Source: UBA1926 sp002337215 (GTDB taxonomy: Bacteria > Planctomycetota > Phycisphaerae > Phycisphaerales > UBA1924). Taken from it: a stretch of 64,000 nt of DNA. Below the pieces are notes generated by a model. That model did not search any database. It had not been told where the DNA came from and saw only the letters and a list, made by a program, of their open reading frames with translations. How positions within the stretch are numbered: position 1 is the stretch's first letter; each line of letters begins with the position of its first letter. This document shows, piece by piece, positions 26,763 through 36,577 of the stretch. The position numbers were made by a program, and so were the translations under genes. Where the stretch lies: positions 47,593 to 111,592 of the forward strand of contig CAXBAF010000013.1 of the NCBI GenBank assembly GCA_963973795.1, written 5' to 3'.

Positions 26763-28541
26763 ATGACGCTCGTTCGTTCCTATATGCATCGAGTCGGCAC
26801 GACACCGCTTGTGAGTGAAACGATCGACACGATGTTCCGCCGCGTCGCACGCGATTTTTCCGACCGTGAAGCGGTCGTTTCGCTGCACCAGAAGCTCCGT
26901 CTGACGTACGGAGATCTCGATCGATACATCGAGCGTGTCGCGCGTGGACTGATCGCGATGGGCGTTGCCCGCGGTGACCGCGTCGGCGTCTGGGGAATCA
27001 ACACCGTCGAATGGCTCGTGCTCGAACTCGCGACAGCGCGTGTCGGCGCCCTGCTTGTCAACATCAACCCGGCGTACCGCGTCTCAGAACTGCGGCACGC
27101 CCTCCGTCTCGCGGAAGTCAACGTCCTGTTCCTCATGCCAGCCTTCCGAAGCTCGGCATACTTGGAGATGATCCTGGAACTCGTCCCCGAGGCCGATAGG
27201 GGCGGCGATCGTTTCGAGTCGCATCTCTTCCCACATCTCCGTGGAGCGGTGGTCTACGACCCGGACGATCTCACTCGGGAGTACCGATTCGCCAGCGCGA
27301 TCCCGTCCTGGGCCGAATTCCTCGCCGCGGGCGATTCCGTCCCCAACGACGTCACTTCGGAGCGATCACGCGAACTCGATCCCGACGACCCGATCAACAT
27401 CCAGTTCACATCGGGCACGACCGGTTTCCCGAAGGCCGTCGTGCTCACGCACTTCAACATCGTCAACAACGCACGCTTCATCGCGCAGCATCTGGACATG
27501 AGCGAGCGAGACCGGTTGTGCGTTCCCGTTCCGTTCTACCACTGCTTCGGGATGGTCGTGTCCAATCTCGTCTGCATCGCGAGCGGCGCGTGCCTCGTGA
27601 TACCCGGCGATTACTTCGAGCCCGGTGCAACGCTCCACGCGATCGCCGACGAACGGTGCACGATTATCCATGGTGTCCCAACGATGTTCGCTGCGGAGAT
27701 CGACCACCCCGATTTCAAGACACTCGATCTCAGCGCCCTCCGAACGGGCATCATGGCGGGATCACCATGCCCGCCCGACCTGATGCACCGCGTCCGCGAA
27801 GACATGGGATGCCGCGACATCCTCATCGGGTACGGCCAGACCGAGGCGTCGCCCATCGCGACCCTCACACAGGCCGACGATTACGTTGAGCGTCGTCTCC
27901 GCACTGTCGGCCGCCCGATCGAGCATCAAGAGTGCAAGATCATCGACACCGTAACCGGACGCACGCTGCCGATCGGTGAGCAGGGCGAGGTTTGCATCCG
28001 GGGTTACAACACGATGCGTGGCTACTACGCCCAGCCCGAGGAGACCGCGGCCGCGATCGACGCCGCCGCCTGGCTCCACACCGGTGACCTCGGGACGATG
28101 GACGCCGACGGCTACGTCGCCATCACCGGCCGCCTCAAAGACATGATCATCCGAGGCGGCGAGAACATCTACCCCGCCGAAATCGAAGCGTTCTTCTCCG
28201 AGCACCCGGGCATCGAGCAGGTCGCCGTCTTCGGCGTCCCGCACCAGACGCTCGGTGAAGAAGTCATCGCATGGGTCCTGCCTCGTCCCGGGGTCCGCCT
28301 CGACTCGGACGATCTCCGAGGCTGGGCGAAGGGAAAAATCGCGCATTACAAGATCCCGGCGTTCATCCAGATCGTCGACGAGTTCCCGATGACGGTCACC
28401 GGCAAGGTCCTGAAGCGTCGCATGAGTCAGGCGGTGGTCCGATGGCGCGACGCGGGCGGCGAGAGTGCCTCGCGACCGGTCGGCCAGTATGCCCCGAGAT
28501 CCGACGCCCCCGGAGCAGACGCAGTCATCATCGCGACCTGA
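26763..28541 (+). CDS. AMP-forming acyl-CoA synthetase (FadD-like)
   Basis: A 592-residue ANL-superfamily ligase that activates a carboxylic acid to acyl-CoA through an acyl-adenylate. The P-loop-like motif is QFTSGTTGFPKAVVLTH, the adenine-binding block is IGYGQTEASPIATL, and the hinge/C-terminal domain begins at YVAITGRLKDMIIRGGENIYPAEI. The catalytic lysine is in MTVTGKVLKRRM. Medium- to long-chain fatty acid is the usual substrate of this subgroup (ACSF2-like), but specificity cannot be read here. GGAAGGGG lies just before the ATG. Its place next to methylmalonyl-CoA mutase suggests feeding odd-chain or branched acids into propionyl-CoA. Confidence 0.88.
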   Translation: MTLVRSYMHRVGTTPLVSETIDTMFRRVARDFSDREAVVSLHQKLRLTYGDLDRYIERVARGLIAMGVARGDRVGVWGINTVEWLVLELATARVGALLVNINPAYRVSELRHALRLAEVNVLFLMPAFRSSAYLEMILELVPEADRGGDRFESHLFPHLRGAVVYDPDDLTREYRFASAIPSWAEFLAAGDSVPNDVTSERSRELDPDDPINIQFTSGTTGFPKAVVLTHFNIVNNARFIAQHLDMSERDRLCVPVPFYHCFGMVVSNLVCIASGACLVIPGDYFEPGATLHAIADERCTIIHGVPTMFAAEIDHPDFKTLDLSALRTGIMAGSPCPPDLMHRVREDMGCRDILIGYGQTEASPIATLTQADDYVERRLRTVGRPIEHQECKIIDTVTGRTLPIGEQGEVCIRGYNTMRGYYAQPEETAAAIDAAAWLHTGDLGTMDADGYVAITGRLKDMIIRGGENIYPAEIEAFFSEHPGIEQVAVFGVPHQTLGEEVIAWVLPRPGVRLDSDDLRGWAKGKIAHYKIPAFIQIVDEFPMTVTGKVLKRRMSQAVVRWRDAGGESASRPVGQYAPRSDAPGADAVIIAT

Positions 28542-28674
28542 ATATCTGTTGAAAACATCGGGAGTGATGTCCCCGGGAACGCAATAAAGGATAAGATAAT
28601 CAGTAAATAGATGGCCCGCAGACTCACGACGCGGCCCCAGTCCAAGGCGCGTCGCGGAGCACCGAGGTGCACCA

Positions 28675-30828
28675 ATGACCGCAACTCAGCCGACCGATCG
28701 AGCAAACCCATGGCCCGACGCGAGCCGCGATGCGTGGCGCGCCGCCGTTGACCGTGATCTCAAGGGCGTCCCGTTCGAGAAACGCCTCGTATCGCGAACG
28801 TACGAAGGTCTCGAGATCCAGCCTCTCTACACCCGCGATGACTGGGACAACTCGTCCAACCCGACCGGCGCACCCGGCGCGCACCCGCGGACCCGAGGGG
28901 CGACCCCGCTCGGCTGTGTCACCGAGGGATGGTCGATCAGGGAGGAACGGGCGGAAGCTGATCCTGCCGCGCTCAACGCCGCGATCCTCGACGATCTCAT
29001 CCATGGAGCCGACGCGATCAACATCCGCGTCAGCCATGAAGGGATGCCCAACGATGCCCACACCACGGCGTCTGGTTCTGCCGCGGGCGCGGTTGTGGCG
29101 ACGGTGGACGATCTCGATCGCGCGCTCAAGGGTGTCCACCTCGGCATGATCACTCTTGGATTCGTCCCGGGCGATGCGTTCGTCGAGATCGCGGGGCTCG
29201 CTCGCTCGCTCTTTGACCGCCGGGGAGATGATCCCAAAGATGCCTGTCTCGCATTCAATGCCGATCCGATCGCCGAACTCGCGCGCAGCGGCGTTCTCCC
29301 GGCATCAGTCGGCACCATGCTCGATCGTCTCGGGACTCTCGCCGCCTGGACCGATTCGAATCTGCCGGGCTCGACCGCCGTCCGTGTGAGCACCGCGCCG
29401 TACCACGATGCGAACGCGACCGCCGCGCAAGACCTGGCGTGCGCGATGAGCACGGGGATTGCCTACATGCGTGCAATGACGCGGGCCGGCCTCGCGCCCG
29501 ATCGTGCGGCCCGGCAGATCGTCTTCCAGTTCAGTCTCTCGACCAATTTCTTCCTCGCGATCGCCAAGCTCCGCGCGGCCCGCAGGCTCTGGTCAGAAAT
29601 CCTCAAAGGCTGCGGTGTTCCGGACGCCGGACGAGTCATGCGCATCGAGACCCGGACGGCCCGCCGATCGCTGACCCATCGCGACCCGTGGATCAATATG
29701 CTCCGCAATACTGCGGCCTGCTTCGCGGGCGCCGTCGGCGGCGCGGACTCGGTGCTGAGTGTCCCGTTCGACGAGCCGATCGGTGGGCCGAGCGTCCTGT
29801 CGCGCCGGATCGCACGGAACACTCAGACCATCCTCTCGCGTGAATCGAGTCTGCATCGGGTCATCGATCCCACCGGCGGATCGTACTACCTGGAGCACCT
29901 GACCGACGATCTCGCGAAGACCGCATGGCGCACGATGCAGGACATCGAGCGAGCGGGCGGGATGCCCGCGGCGCTCGAAGAGGGCCCACTCCGCGGGTGG
30001 ATCGCCGAGGCGTACTCGGCCCGTCTGCGGAACATCGCGAAACGCAAGGACGCCGTCACCGGTGTCAGTGAGTTCCCACAGCTCCATGAGGAGCAGCCCC
30101 CGCGTGAGCCGGATAATCACAGGCAAGTCCTCAAAGAGTCTGCCAGGCGACTCGAATCTCGGCAACACAGCGAAACAAGGACGCGTTTGCTCGACGAGAT
30201 CAAACGCGATTCGGGAGGTTCTCAGGAAAGCCTCTCGGCGTTCTCGATGGATCGGATGAACCAGGTCGTGTGCGCTGCAGACGCGGGCGCGTGCATCCTC
30301 GAAATGAGCACGGCGCTCAATCAGCGTGAAACGCCGGAACGTACCGAGCCGCTCGCGCCCCACCCCTATGCAGAGCCCTTCGAGGCCATGCGTGACGCGA
30401 GCGACGCGATCTATGACGAGCGGGGACACAGGCCCACGGTTGTCCTGGTCGCTGTCGGTCCGCCCGCGGAGTACACCGCCCGGGCAAACTTCATGACCGG
30501 GTTCTTCGAAGCGGGCGGGTTCGAGGTCCACACCTCCGCGACGGCAAGCGGCGTTGACGCCGCAGCCGAGTCGTTCCGGCAGGTCCATACGCAGCACGGG
30601 GCCGATATCGCGGCGATCTGCGCCGCTGACCATCGCTACCTCGAACTGGTTCCCGTGCTCGCGCCGGCGCTGCACGCCGCGGGTGCACGCACGGTGCTGC
30701 TCGCGGGCCGACCGGGTGACGCGGAATCGGAGTTCCGCGACGCCGGTGTCGACCGATTCGTGTTCATGGGCTGCGATGTGCTCGCGACACTCACCGAGTT
30801 GCTGCACGAGGAAGGAGCGATCTCGTGA
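28675..30828 (+). CDS. mutA: Methylmalonyl-CoA mutase small subunit
   Basis: Non-catalytic subunit of the heterodimeric B12-dependent methylmalonyl-CoA mutase, 717 residues. It keeps the TIM-barrel mutase fold (RVSTAPYHDANATAAQDLAC, then SLSTNFFLAIAKLRAARRLW and DPTGGSYYLEHLTDDLAKTAW). The C-terminal B12-binding-like domain lacks the DxHxxG signature: the equivalent stretch reads VAVGPPAEYTARANFM, so it should not bind cobalamin by histidine. GAGGTG lies 6 nt before the ATG. The stop overlaps the large-subunit GTG start by 4 bp. Confidence 0.92.
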   Translation: MTATQPTDRANPWPDASRDAWRAAVDRDLKGVPFEKRLVSRTYEGLEIQPLYTRDDWDNSSNPTGAPGAHPRTRGATPLGCVTEGWSIREERAEADPAALNAAILDDLIHGADAINIRVSHEGMPNDAHTTASGSAAGAVVATVDDLDRALKGVHLGMITLGFVPGDAFVEIAGLARSLFDRRGDDPKDACLAFNADPIAELARSGVLPASVGTMLDRLGTLAAWTDSNLPGSTAVRVSTAPYHDANATAAQDLACAMSTGIAYMRAMTRAGLAPDRAARQIVFQFSLSTNFFLAIAKLRAARRLWSEILKGCGVPDAGRVMRIETRTARRSLTHRDPWINMLRNTAACFAGAVGGADSVLSVPFDEPIGGPSVLSRRIARNTQTILSRESSLHRVIDPTGGSYYLEHLTDDLAKTAWRTMQDIERAGGMPAALEEGPLRGWIAEAYSARLRNIAKRKDAVTGVSEFPQLHEEQPPREPDNHRQVLKESARRLESRQHSETRTRLLDEIKRDSGGSQESLSAFSMDRMNQVVCAADAGACILEMSTALNQRETPERTEPLAPHPYAEPFEAMRDASDAIYDERGHRPTVVLVAVGPPAEYTARANFMTGFFEAGGFEVHTSATASGVDAAAESFRQVHTQHGADIAAICAADHRYLELVPVLAPALHAAGARTVLLAGRPGDAESEFRDAGVDRFVFMGCDVLATLTELLHEEGAIS

Positions 30829-33059
30829 CCACCATCCCCGACTTTGCGGCCGTCGAGCTAGAGCCCTTGCACACAGACAAGCACACCGCCGACCGCTGGC
30901 AAAGCAGCATCTCAGAGGAGTTCGATCCCGAGAGCCTTCTCTGGCAGACCCCCGAGAAGATCCCGGTCCGGCCGGTGTACTTCGCCGAGGATGTCGCAGG
31001 CTACGACGATCTCGACACGATGCCGGGTCTGCCACCGTTCATCCGAGGCCCCTACGCGACCATGTACGCGATGCGGCCGTGGACGATCCGGCAGTACGCG
31101 GGATACTCAACGGCTGAGGAATCCAACGCGTTCTACCGCCGCAACCTCGCCTCGGGCCAGCGGGGTCTGAGCATCGCCTTCGATCTCGCGACCCACCGCG
31201 GCTACGACTCGGACCATCCGCGCGTCGCGGGCGACGTCGGCATGGCAGGAGTCGCGGTGGATTCAATCCGCGACATGCGCACACTCTTCGATGGCATCCC
31301 GCTCGACAAGATGAGCGTCTCGATGACGATGAACGGTGCGGTACTCCCGGTGATGGCGCTCTATATCGTCGCGGCCGAGGAGCAGGGCGTCGCGTCCGAG
31401 CTACTCAGCGGCACGATCCAGAACGACATCCTCAAGGAGTTCATGGTCCGCAACACCTACATCTATCCGCCGACGCCGAGCGTGCGCATCATCGGCGACA
31501 TTTTTCGGTACACGAGCGAGCGGATGCCCAAGTTCAACAGCATCTCGATCTCCGGCTACCACATGCAGGAGGCGGGCGCGACCGCCGATCTGGAGTTGGG
31601 GTACACGCTCGCCGACGGGATCGAGTATGTGCGCACGGGCATCAACGCCGGGCTTGATCCCGACGCGTTCTGCCCGAGGATCTCGTTCTTCTGGGCGATC
31701 GGGATGAACTTCTTCATGGAAGTCGCCAAGCTGCGGGCCGCGCGTCTGCTCTGGGCCGAGATCGTGCGAGGCTTCGGCGCGAGCAACCCGAAGAGCCTCT
31801 GTCTCAGGACGCACAGCCAGACCAGCGGCTGGAGCCTGACAGCCCAGGACCCATTCAACAATGTTGTGCGCACGTGCATCGAGGCGATGGCGGCGACGCA
31901 GGGACATACCCAGAGCCTGCACACCAATGCGCTCGACGAGGCGTTGGCGCTGCCCAGCGAGTTCAGCGCCCGCATCGCCCGGAACACGCAATTGTTTCTC
32001 CAGCAGGAGACCGACACCTGCCGGGTCGTCGACCCGTGGGGCGGGTCGTACTACGTTGAGCGATTGACACGTGATCTCGCCGACCGGGCCCGTGCGCACA
32101 TCCGCGAGGTGGAGGACTTGGGCGGGATGGCCGAGGCCATCAACGCAGGGATTCCCAAGATGCGGATCGAGGAAGCGGCGGCCCGGACCCAGGCCCGCAT
32201 CGACTCGGGCCGTCAGACGGTGGTGGGTCTGAATGCGCACCGCCTTGAGCTCGAAGATGACCTCGCCGTGCGCAAGATCGACAATGCCGAGGTGCTCAGA
32301 GCGCAGATCGAGAGCCTCCGGGTGCTGCGGGCAGAGCGTGATCAGACCCAGACGGACTCGGCCCTCGATGCGTTGACGCGTGTTGCGGAATCTGGTGAGG
32401 GGAACCTGCTGGAGGCATGTGTTGACGCGGCGCGAGCGCACGCGACTGTGGGAGAGATGAGCCTGGCGATGGAGAAGGTCTTCGGACGTCACCGGGCGCG
32501 CACGCAGGCGGTCCGGGGCGTGTATGGACGAGAGATGGGAACACAGACACATTCGGTTCAGGCCGTGCGAGAATCGGCATCCCGATTTGAAGCCACGGAG
32601 GGACGGCGTCCGCGCATTCTGGTCGCGAAGATGGGTCAGGATGGGCACGACAGGGGACAGAAAGTCATCGCGTCGGCATTCGCGGATCTTGGATTCGACG
32701 TTGACATCGGGCCGCTGTTCCAGACACCCGACGAGGTCGCTCGGCAAGCGGTTGACAACGATGTGCACATCGTGGGTGTTTCGTCTCTCGCGGCCGGGCA
32801 CCTCACGCTGGTGCCCGCGCTGCGAGCCGCGCTTGCGGAACTCGGGCGCAGCGACATCCTCGTCGTCGTGGGGGGCGTGATCCCGCCTCAGGATTACGCC
32901 GAGCTGCGTGCGGCTGGGGCGGCGGCGATCTTTGGCCCCGGCACGGTGATCGCTGACGCGGCGATGCAACTCCTGCGCACGATCTCGGATGCGTTGGATA
33001 TCGATCTTGACCTTGGTGTTGAAACCGACGCTCACCGGATGAGGGGTGAGACCTCGTGA
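30825..33059 (+). CDS. mutB: Methylmalonyl-CoA mutase large (catalytic) subunit
   Basis: Catalytic B12-dependent mutase subunit, 744 residues, interconverting methylmalonyl-CoA and succinyl-CoA. The substrate-binding region RPWTIRQYAGYSTAEESNAF and FDLATHRGYDSD are canonical. The C-terminal cobalamin domain has the DxHxxG signature in MGQDGHDRGQKVIAS (about residues 602-616), SSLAAGH and VVGGVIPPQD. GTG start overlaps the small-subunit stop (GTGA), and its own stop overlaps the meaB start in the same way, so the run is translationally coupled. Confidence 0.96.
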   Translation: MTTIPDFAAVELEPLHTDKHTADRWQSSISEEFDPESLLWQTPEKIPVRPVYFAEDVAGYDDLDTMPGLPPFIRGPYATMYAMRPWTIRQYAGYSTAEESNAFYRRNLASGQRGLSIAFDLATHRGYDSDHPRVAGDVGMAGVAVDSIRDMRTLFDGIPLDKMSVSMTMNGAVLPVMALYIVAAEEQGVASELLSGTIQNDILKEFMVRNTYIYPPTPSVRIIGDIFRYTSERMPKFNSISISGYHMQEAGATADLELGYTLADGIEYVRTGINAGLDPDAFCPRISFFWAIGMNFFMEVAKLRAARLLWAEIVRGFGASNPKSLCLRTHSQTSGWSLTAQDPFNNVVRTCIEAMAATQGHTQSLHTNALDEALALPSEFSARIARNTQLFLQQETDTCRVVDPWGGSYYVERLTRDLADRARAHIREVEDLGGMAEAINAGIPKMRIEEAAARTQARIDSGRQTVVGLNAHRLELEDDLAVRKIDNAEVLRAQIESLRVLRAERDQTQTDSALDALTRVAESGEGNLLEACVDAARAHATVGEMSLAMEKVFGRHRARTQAVRGVYGREMGTQTHSVQAVRESASRFEATEGRRPRILVAKMGQDGHDRGQKVIASAFADLGFDVDIGPLFQTPDEVARQAVDNDVHIVGVSSLAAGHLTLVPALRAALAELGRSDILVVVGGVIPPQDYAELRAAGAAAIFGPGTVIADAAMQLLRTISDALDIDLDLGVETDAHRMRGETS

Positions 33060-34114
33060 GCAGGGTCGATCTTGCCAGCCTCGAGAAGGGCCTGCTCGCG
33101 GGCGATCGCGGGGCGCTGTCACGAGCGATCACGCTGATCGAGTCCAACGCGCCGCGGCATCAGGAAGCGGCCGAGCGGCTCTTGGATTGTCTGATGCCGC
33201 ACACGGGGCGATCGATACGCGTCGGTATCACCGGAGCACCCGGGTCGGGCAAAAGCACTTTCATCGAGTGCCTCGGTGGCATGCTGACCGCACGCGCGCA
33301 TCGCGTTGCGGTGCTGGCGGTCGATCCTTCGAGCGGGGTGAGCGGCGGGAGCATTCTGGGTGACAAGACGCGGATGGAGCGGCTAAGCGTCGATCCGAAC
33401 GCGTTTGTGCGACCATCGCCGAGCGCCGGCTCGCTGGGCGGTGTTGCCTCGAAGACGCGTGAGAGCATGCTCGCGTGCGAGGCGGCCGGGTTCGACGTCG
33501 TGCTGATCGAAACCGTCGGGGTGGGGCAGTCTGAGACCACCGTCGCGGACATGTCGGACTTCTATCTGGCACTGATGATCCCGGGCGCGGGGGACGAGTT
33601 GCAGGGGATCAAGCGGGGGCTGCTCGAGCTCGCGGACATGGTCGCGGTCAACAAGTCGGACGGCGAGATGTTGGCTGAGGCGAGACGGGCCCTCGCGACC
33701 TACCGGGCGGCGGTCCATATGTCGGGGGGGGATGAGGACTGGACTGTTCCGGTTGTCTCCTGCAGTGCGCACACCGGTGACGGGATCGCCGAACTGTGGG
33801 AAACGATCGAGTCTCGGATTGGGGCGTTGCGGTCGGATGGTCGCTTGGAGGCGCGAAGGCGGGCTCAGATGTTGCGATGGATGTGGTCGGCTGTGGATGA
33901 TCGCCTGCACGCGATCTCGCGCTCGGGGATCGGTGAGGATCCGACGAGGGCGCAGATTATTGAGCGCGTGGCGAGTGGGGGGATTTTGCCGCCGATCGCG
34001 GCGCGTGCGTTCGTTGATGCTGTTTGCTTGGGTATTCGGAACGAGTCACAGAGATCCGATGACGAGCCGGCGGGGCCGGTTGCGTTTTCTGGGTCGGAAG
34101 GAGATGCACGATGA
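33056..34114 (+). CDS. meaB: Methylmalonyl-CoA mutase-associated GTPase MeaB
   Basis: A 352-residue G3E-family GTPase chaperone that gates cobalamin loading and protects methylmalonyl-CoA mutase. The P-loop GITGAPGSGKSTFIE is near residues 58-72, followed by AVDPSSGVSGGSILGDKTRM, the ETVGVGQSETTV switch and the specificity motif VAVNKSDG. GTG start in a 4-bp overlap with mutB; its stop overlaps the epimerase ATG (ATGA). Confidence 0.95.
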   Translation: MSRVDLASLEKGLLAGDRGALSRAITLIESNAPRHQEAAERLLDCLMPHTGRSIRVGITGAPGSGKSTFIECLGGMLTARAHRVAVLAVDPSSGVSGGSILGDKTRMERLSVDPNAFVRPSPSAGSLGGVASKTRESMLACEAAGFDVVLIETVGVGQSETTVADMSDFYLALMIPGAGDELQGIKRGLLELADMVAVNKSDGEMLAEARRALATYRAAVHMSGGDEDWTVPVVSCSAHTGDGIAELWETIESRIGALRSDGRLEARRRAQMLRWMWSAVDDRLHAISRSGIGEDPTRAQIIERVASGGILPPIAARAFVDAVCLGIRNESQRSDDEPAGPVAFSGSEGDAR

Positions 34115-34551
34115 TCGGCGTGAAGGCGATTAACCACATCGGGATCGCGGTTCGTTCGTTGGACGAGCATCGCGCGTTTTACGAGGACACGTTGGGCGCG
34201 CGCTTCGAGGCGGTGGAGGAGGTCCCGGATCAGAAAGTACGGGTCGGGTTCTTCCTGGTCGGGGACCCCGCTCAGGAAGGCGGTGGGGCGGTTCGTTTGG
34301 AATTGCTCGAGCCGACCAGTACCGACTCCCCGGTCGCCAAGTTCATCGAGAAGAAGGGTGAGGGGATTCACCACATCGCCTACTCGGTCGAGGGCCTCGA
34401 TGCCAGGCTGGCGGAGCTCAAGGCGCATGGTGTTCGGCTGATCGACGAGGCGCCGCGCGACGGGGCGCATCATCAGCGGATCGCGTTTTTGCATCCCAAG
34501 GCGAGCAAGGGTGTGCTGACTGAATTGTGCGAGGGTCCTGCGGGATCGTGA
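34111..34551 (+). CDS. mce: Methylmalonyl-CoA epimerase
   Basis: A 146-residue vicinal-oxygen-chelate enzyme that interconverts (R)- and (S)-methylmalonyl-CoA. Metal ligands are visible in INHIGIAVRSLDEH (His near residue 8), GIHHIAYSVEGLD and LTELCE at the C-terminus. Length and layout fit the family. The ATG overlaps the meaB stop. It links the mutase product to the (S)-methylmalonyl-CoA used by the decarboxylase/carboxylase genes that follow. Confidence 0.94.
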   Translation: MIGVKAINHIGIAVRSLDEHRAFYEDTLGARFEAVEEVPDQKVRVGFFLVGDPAQEGGGAVRLELLEPTSTDSPVAKFIEKKGEGIHHIAYSVEGLDARLAELKAHGVRLIDEAPRDGAHHQRIAFLHPKASKGVLTELCEGPAGS

Positions 34552-34564
34552 AGGAGAACGTGCG

Positions 34565-36133
34565 ATGATGGCGACAGCAGCGGCGTGCCACTCCATGGAG
34601 AGCCGGGTCCAAGACCTTCGTGAGCGGTTGCAGGCTCTCGAATCGGGCGGGGGCGAGAAGCGCATCGAGAAGCAGCACGCGTCCGGCAAGCTGACGGCGA
34701 GGGAGCGGATCGCGTTGCTCGCCGACCCCGATTCGTTCATTGAGCGAAACGCGTTTGCGCGGCATCGGTGCACGGATTTCGGGATGGACGGCAAAGACCT
34801 TCCCGCGGATGGAGTGGTGACGGGCAGCGCCGTTGTGGACGGCCGTCTCGTTCATGTGGCGAGCCAGGACTTCACGGTTGCGGGCGGGGCCGCGGGTGAG
34901 GTGCATTCCGACAAGATCGTCGAGATGATGAAAGCCTCGCTGAAAACGGGGAGCCCGTTCGTATTCATCAATGACTCGGGGGGCGCGAGGATCCAAGAGG
35001 GCATCGATAGCCTCGCGGCATACGGCCGAGTGTTCTTTCACAATACGCTGCTGTCAGGGGTAGTCCCGCAGGTGTCGCTGATCTGTGGGCCGTGCGCGGG
35101 CGGTGCGGCGTACAGCCCCGCGCTGACGGATTTCATCATCCAGACCAAGAAGGCCCGGATGTTCATAACGGGTCCTCAGGTGATCCGGAGTGTGACCGGG
35201 GAGGAGATCAGCGCTGAACAGTTGGGCGGCACGCTGACGCACACCCATTATTCGGGTGTTGTGCACTTCGAGGCGGATGACGACGAGCACGCGGTGATGA
35301 TCTGCCGGAAGCTGCTGACGTTTCTGCCTTCGAATAACATGGAGGACCCGCCTGAGACTGAGGTCGATCCGCTGGTGGTTGACGACCCTGAGATGGACGG
35401 GATCGTGCCGGTGAACCCGCGGGAGCCGTACGACGTGCACGCGGTGATCGAACGGATCGTGGATGCGGGCGATTTCCTTGAGATCCAGGCCCACTTTGCG
35501 CCCAATATCGTTATCGGCTTCGGCCGTGTGCTCGGGCGGACGGTCGGCATCGTTGCGAATAACGCGGGACAGCGTGCGGGTGTGCTCGACATCGACTCGT
35601 CGGATAAGGGGTCTCGCTTCGTACGATTCTGCAACGCCTTCAATATCCCGATCGTGACGCTCGTCGATGTGCCCGGTTTTCTTCCCGGTGTGGAGCAGGA
35701 GTATCACGGCATCATCCGGCACGGGGCGAAGTTGCTGTTCGCGTACTCGGCCTGCACGGTACCCAAGGTGACGATTATCCTGCGCAAGGCGTACGGCGGC
35801 GCCTATGTCGCGATGAGCAGCAAGGATCTGGGCGCGGACGCCGTCGCGGCTTGGCCCGGAGCGGAGATCGCGGTTATGGGTGCCGAGGGCGCGATCGAGG
35901 TGATATTCCGCAAGGAGATCGAAGAAGCTGAGGACAAAGCGGCGGCGCGGGCTGAATTCGCAGCGCTGTACCGCGAGAAGTTTGCAAGCCCCTACGTCGC
36001 TGCGGGTCGCCGGATGATCGACAGCGTGATCGAGCCTGCCGCGACACGGGGATACATCGCGAAGGCGCTGGAAACGATGCGGACGAAGCGAGAGTTGCGT
36101 CCGGAGAAGAAGCACGGACTGATACCGCTTTGA
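34565..36133 (+). CDS. mmdA: Acyl-CoA carboxyltransferase: methylmalonyl-CoA decarboxylase alpha / PccB-type
   Basis: A 522-residue carboxyltransferase of the crotonase-like PccB/MmdA family. It has ESGGGEKRIEKQHASGKLTA at the N-terminus, FINDSGGARIQEG, VSLICGPCAGGAAYSPALTD, FLPGVEQEYHGIIRHGAKLL and RKAYGGAYVAM. It transfers CO2 between methylmalonyl-CoA and biotin. PccB of a carboxylase and MmdA of the sodium-pumping decarboxylase are close relatives. The following three genes are decarboxylase-type subunits and no biotin carboxylase is present, which favours MmdA. AAGGAG lies 8 nt before ATG 34565. Confidence 0.85.
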   Translation: MMATAAACHSMESRVQDLRERLQALESGGGEKRIEKQHASGKLTARERIALLADPDSFIERNAFARHRCTDFGMDGKDLPADGVVTGSAVVDGRLVHVASQDFTVAGGAAGEVHSDKIVEMMKASLKTGSPFVFINDSGGARIQEGIDSLAAYGRVFFHNTLLSGVVPQVSLICGPCAGGAAYSPALTDFIIQTKKARMFITGPQVIRSVTGEEISAEQLGGTLTHTHYSGVVHFEADDDEHAVMICRKLLTFLPSNNMEDPPETEVDPLVVDDPEMDGIVPVNPREPYDVHAVIERIVDAGDFLEIQAHFAPNIVIGFGRVLGRTVGIVANNAGQRAGVLDIDSSDKGSRFVRFCNAFNIPIVTLVDVPGFLPGVEQEYHGIIRHGAKLLFAYSACTVPKVTIILRKAYGGAYVAMSSKDLGADAVAAWPGAEIAVMGAEGAIEVIFRKEIEEAEDKAAARAEFAALYREKFASPYVAAGRRMIDSVIEPAATRGYIAKALETMRTKRELRPEKKHGLIPL

Positions 36134-36528
36134 TGGAGACGGCGGGGATGAACGAGCGTGTTCTTTGTGCGATGGTCGAGGTTGGTGGGAGCGGCTCGGA
36201 CTTTGCCGGGGCGCTGGTGCTGAGCGTCGTGGGCATCTCTGTGGTCTTCGCGACGCTTGTCGTGCTGGCGCTGGTCATCGGCCAGATCGTGCGGCTGTTC
36301 TCGGGCCGGGACGACGGTAAGCCGGCTGTGCTTTCTGCAGTGGACGATGTGGATAATGACGCATCGATCGACCCTCGGCATCGCGTGGTGATCGCCGCGG
36401 CCGTGGCGGCGGCTCTCGGTCAACGGTCGCGGGTGCACCGGGTCGTGATGCTCGGGAACCGGAGCGGTCGTCAGTGGGTGACGGAGGGACGGGTTGTGGT
36501 CATGGGCTCGCACCGTCCCCATCGGTGA
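36133..36528 (+). CDS. mmdD: OadG/MmdD-like delta subunit of a sodium-pumping decarboxylase
   Basis: A 131-residue protein with one transmembrane helix (ALVLSVVGISVVFATLVVLA) followed by a polar region and a C-terminal HRVVIAAAVAAALG helix. This is the layout of the gamma/delta subunits (OadG, MmdD) that hold the decarboxylase together. The ATG overlaps the previous stop by one base (TGATG). A second ATG at 36148 is an alternative start. Primary sequence is weakly conserved in this family, so position is a main part of the evidence. Confidence 0.72.
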   Translation: METAGMNERVLCAMVEVGGSGSDFAGALVLSVVGISVVFATLVVLALVIGQIVRLFSGRDDGKPAVLSAVDDVDNDASIDPRHRVVIAAAVAAALGQRSRVHRVVMLGNRSGRQWVTEGRVVVMGSHRPHR

Positions 36529-36577
36529 TGGTGGGTGATGGCGTGTCGGCGATCGCCGAGAAGGGCACGGTGTTGGA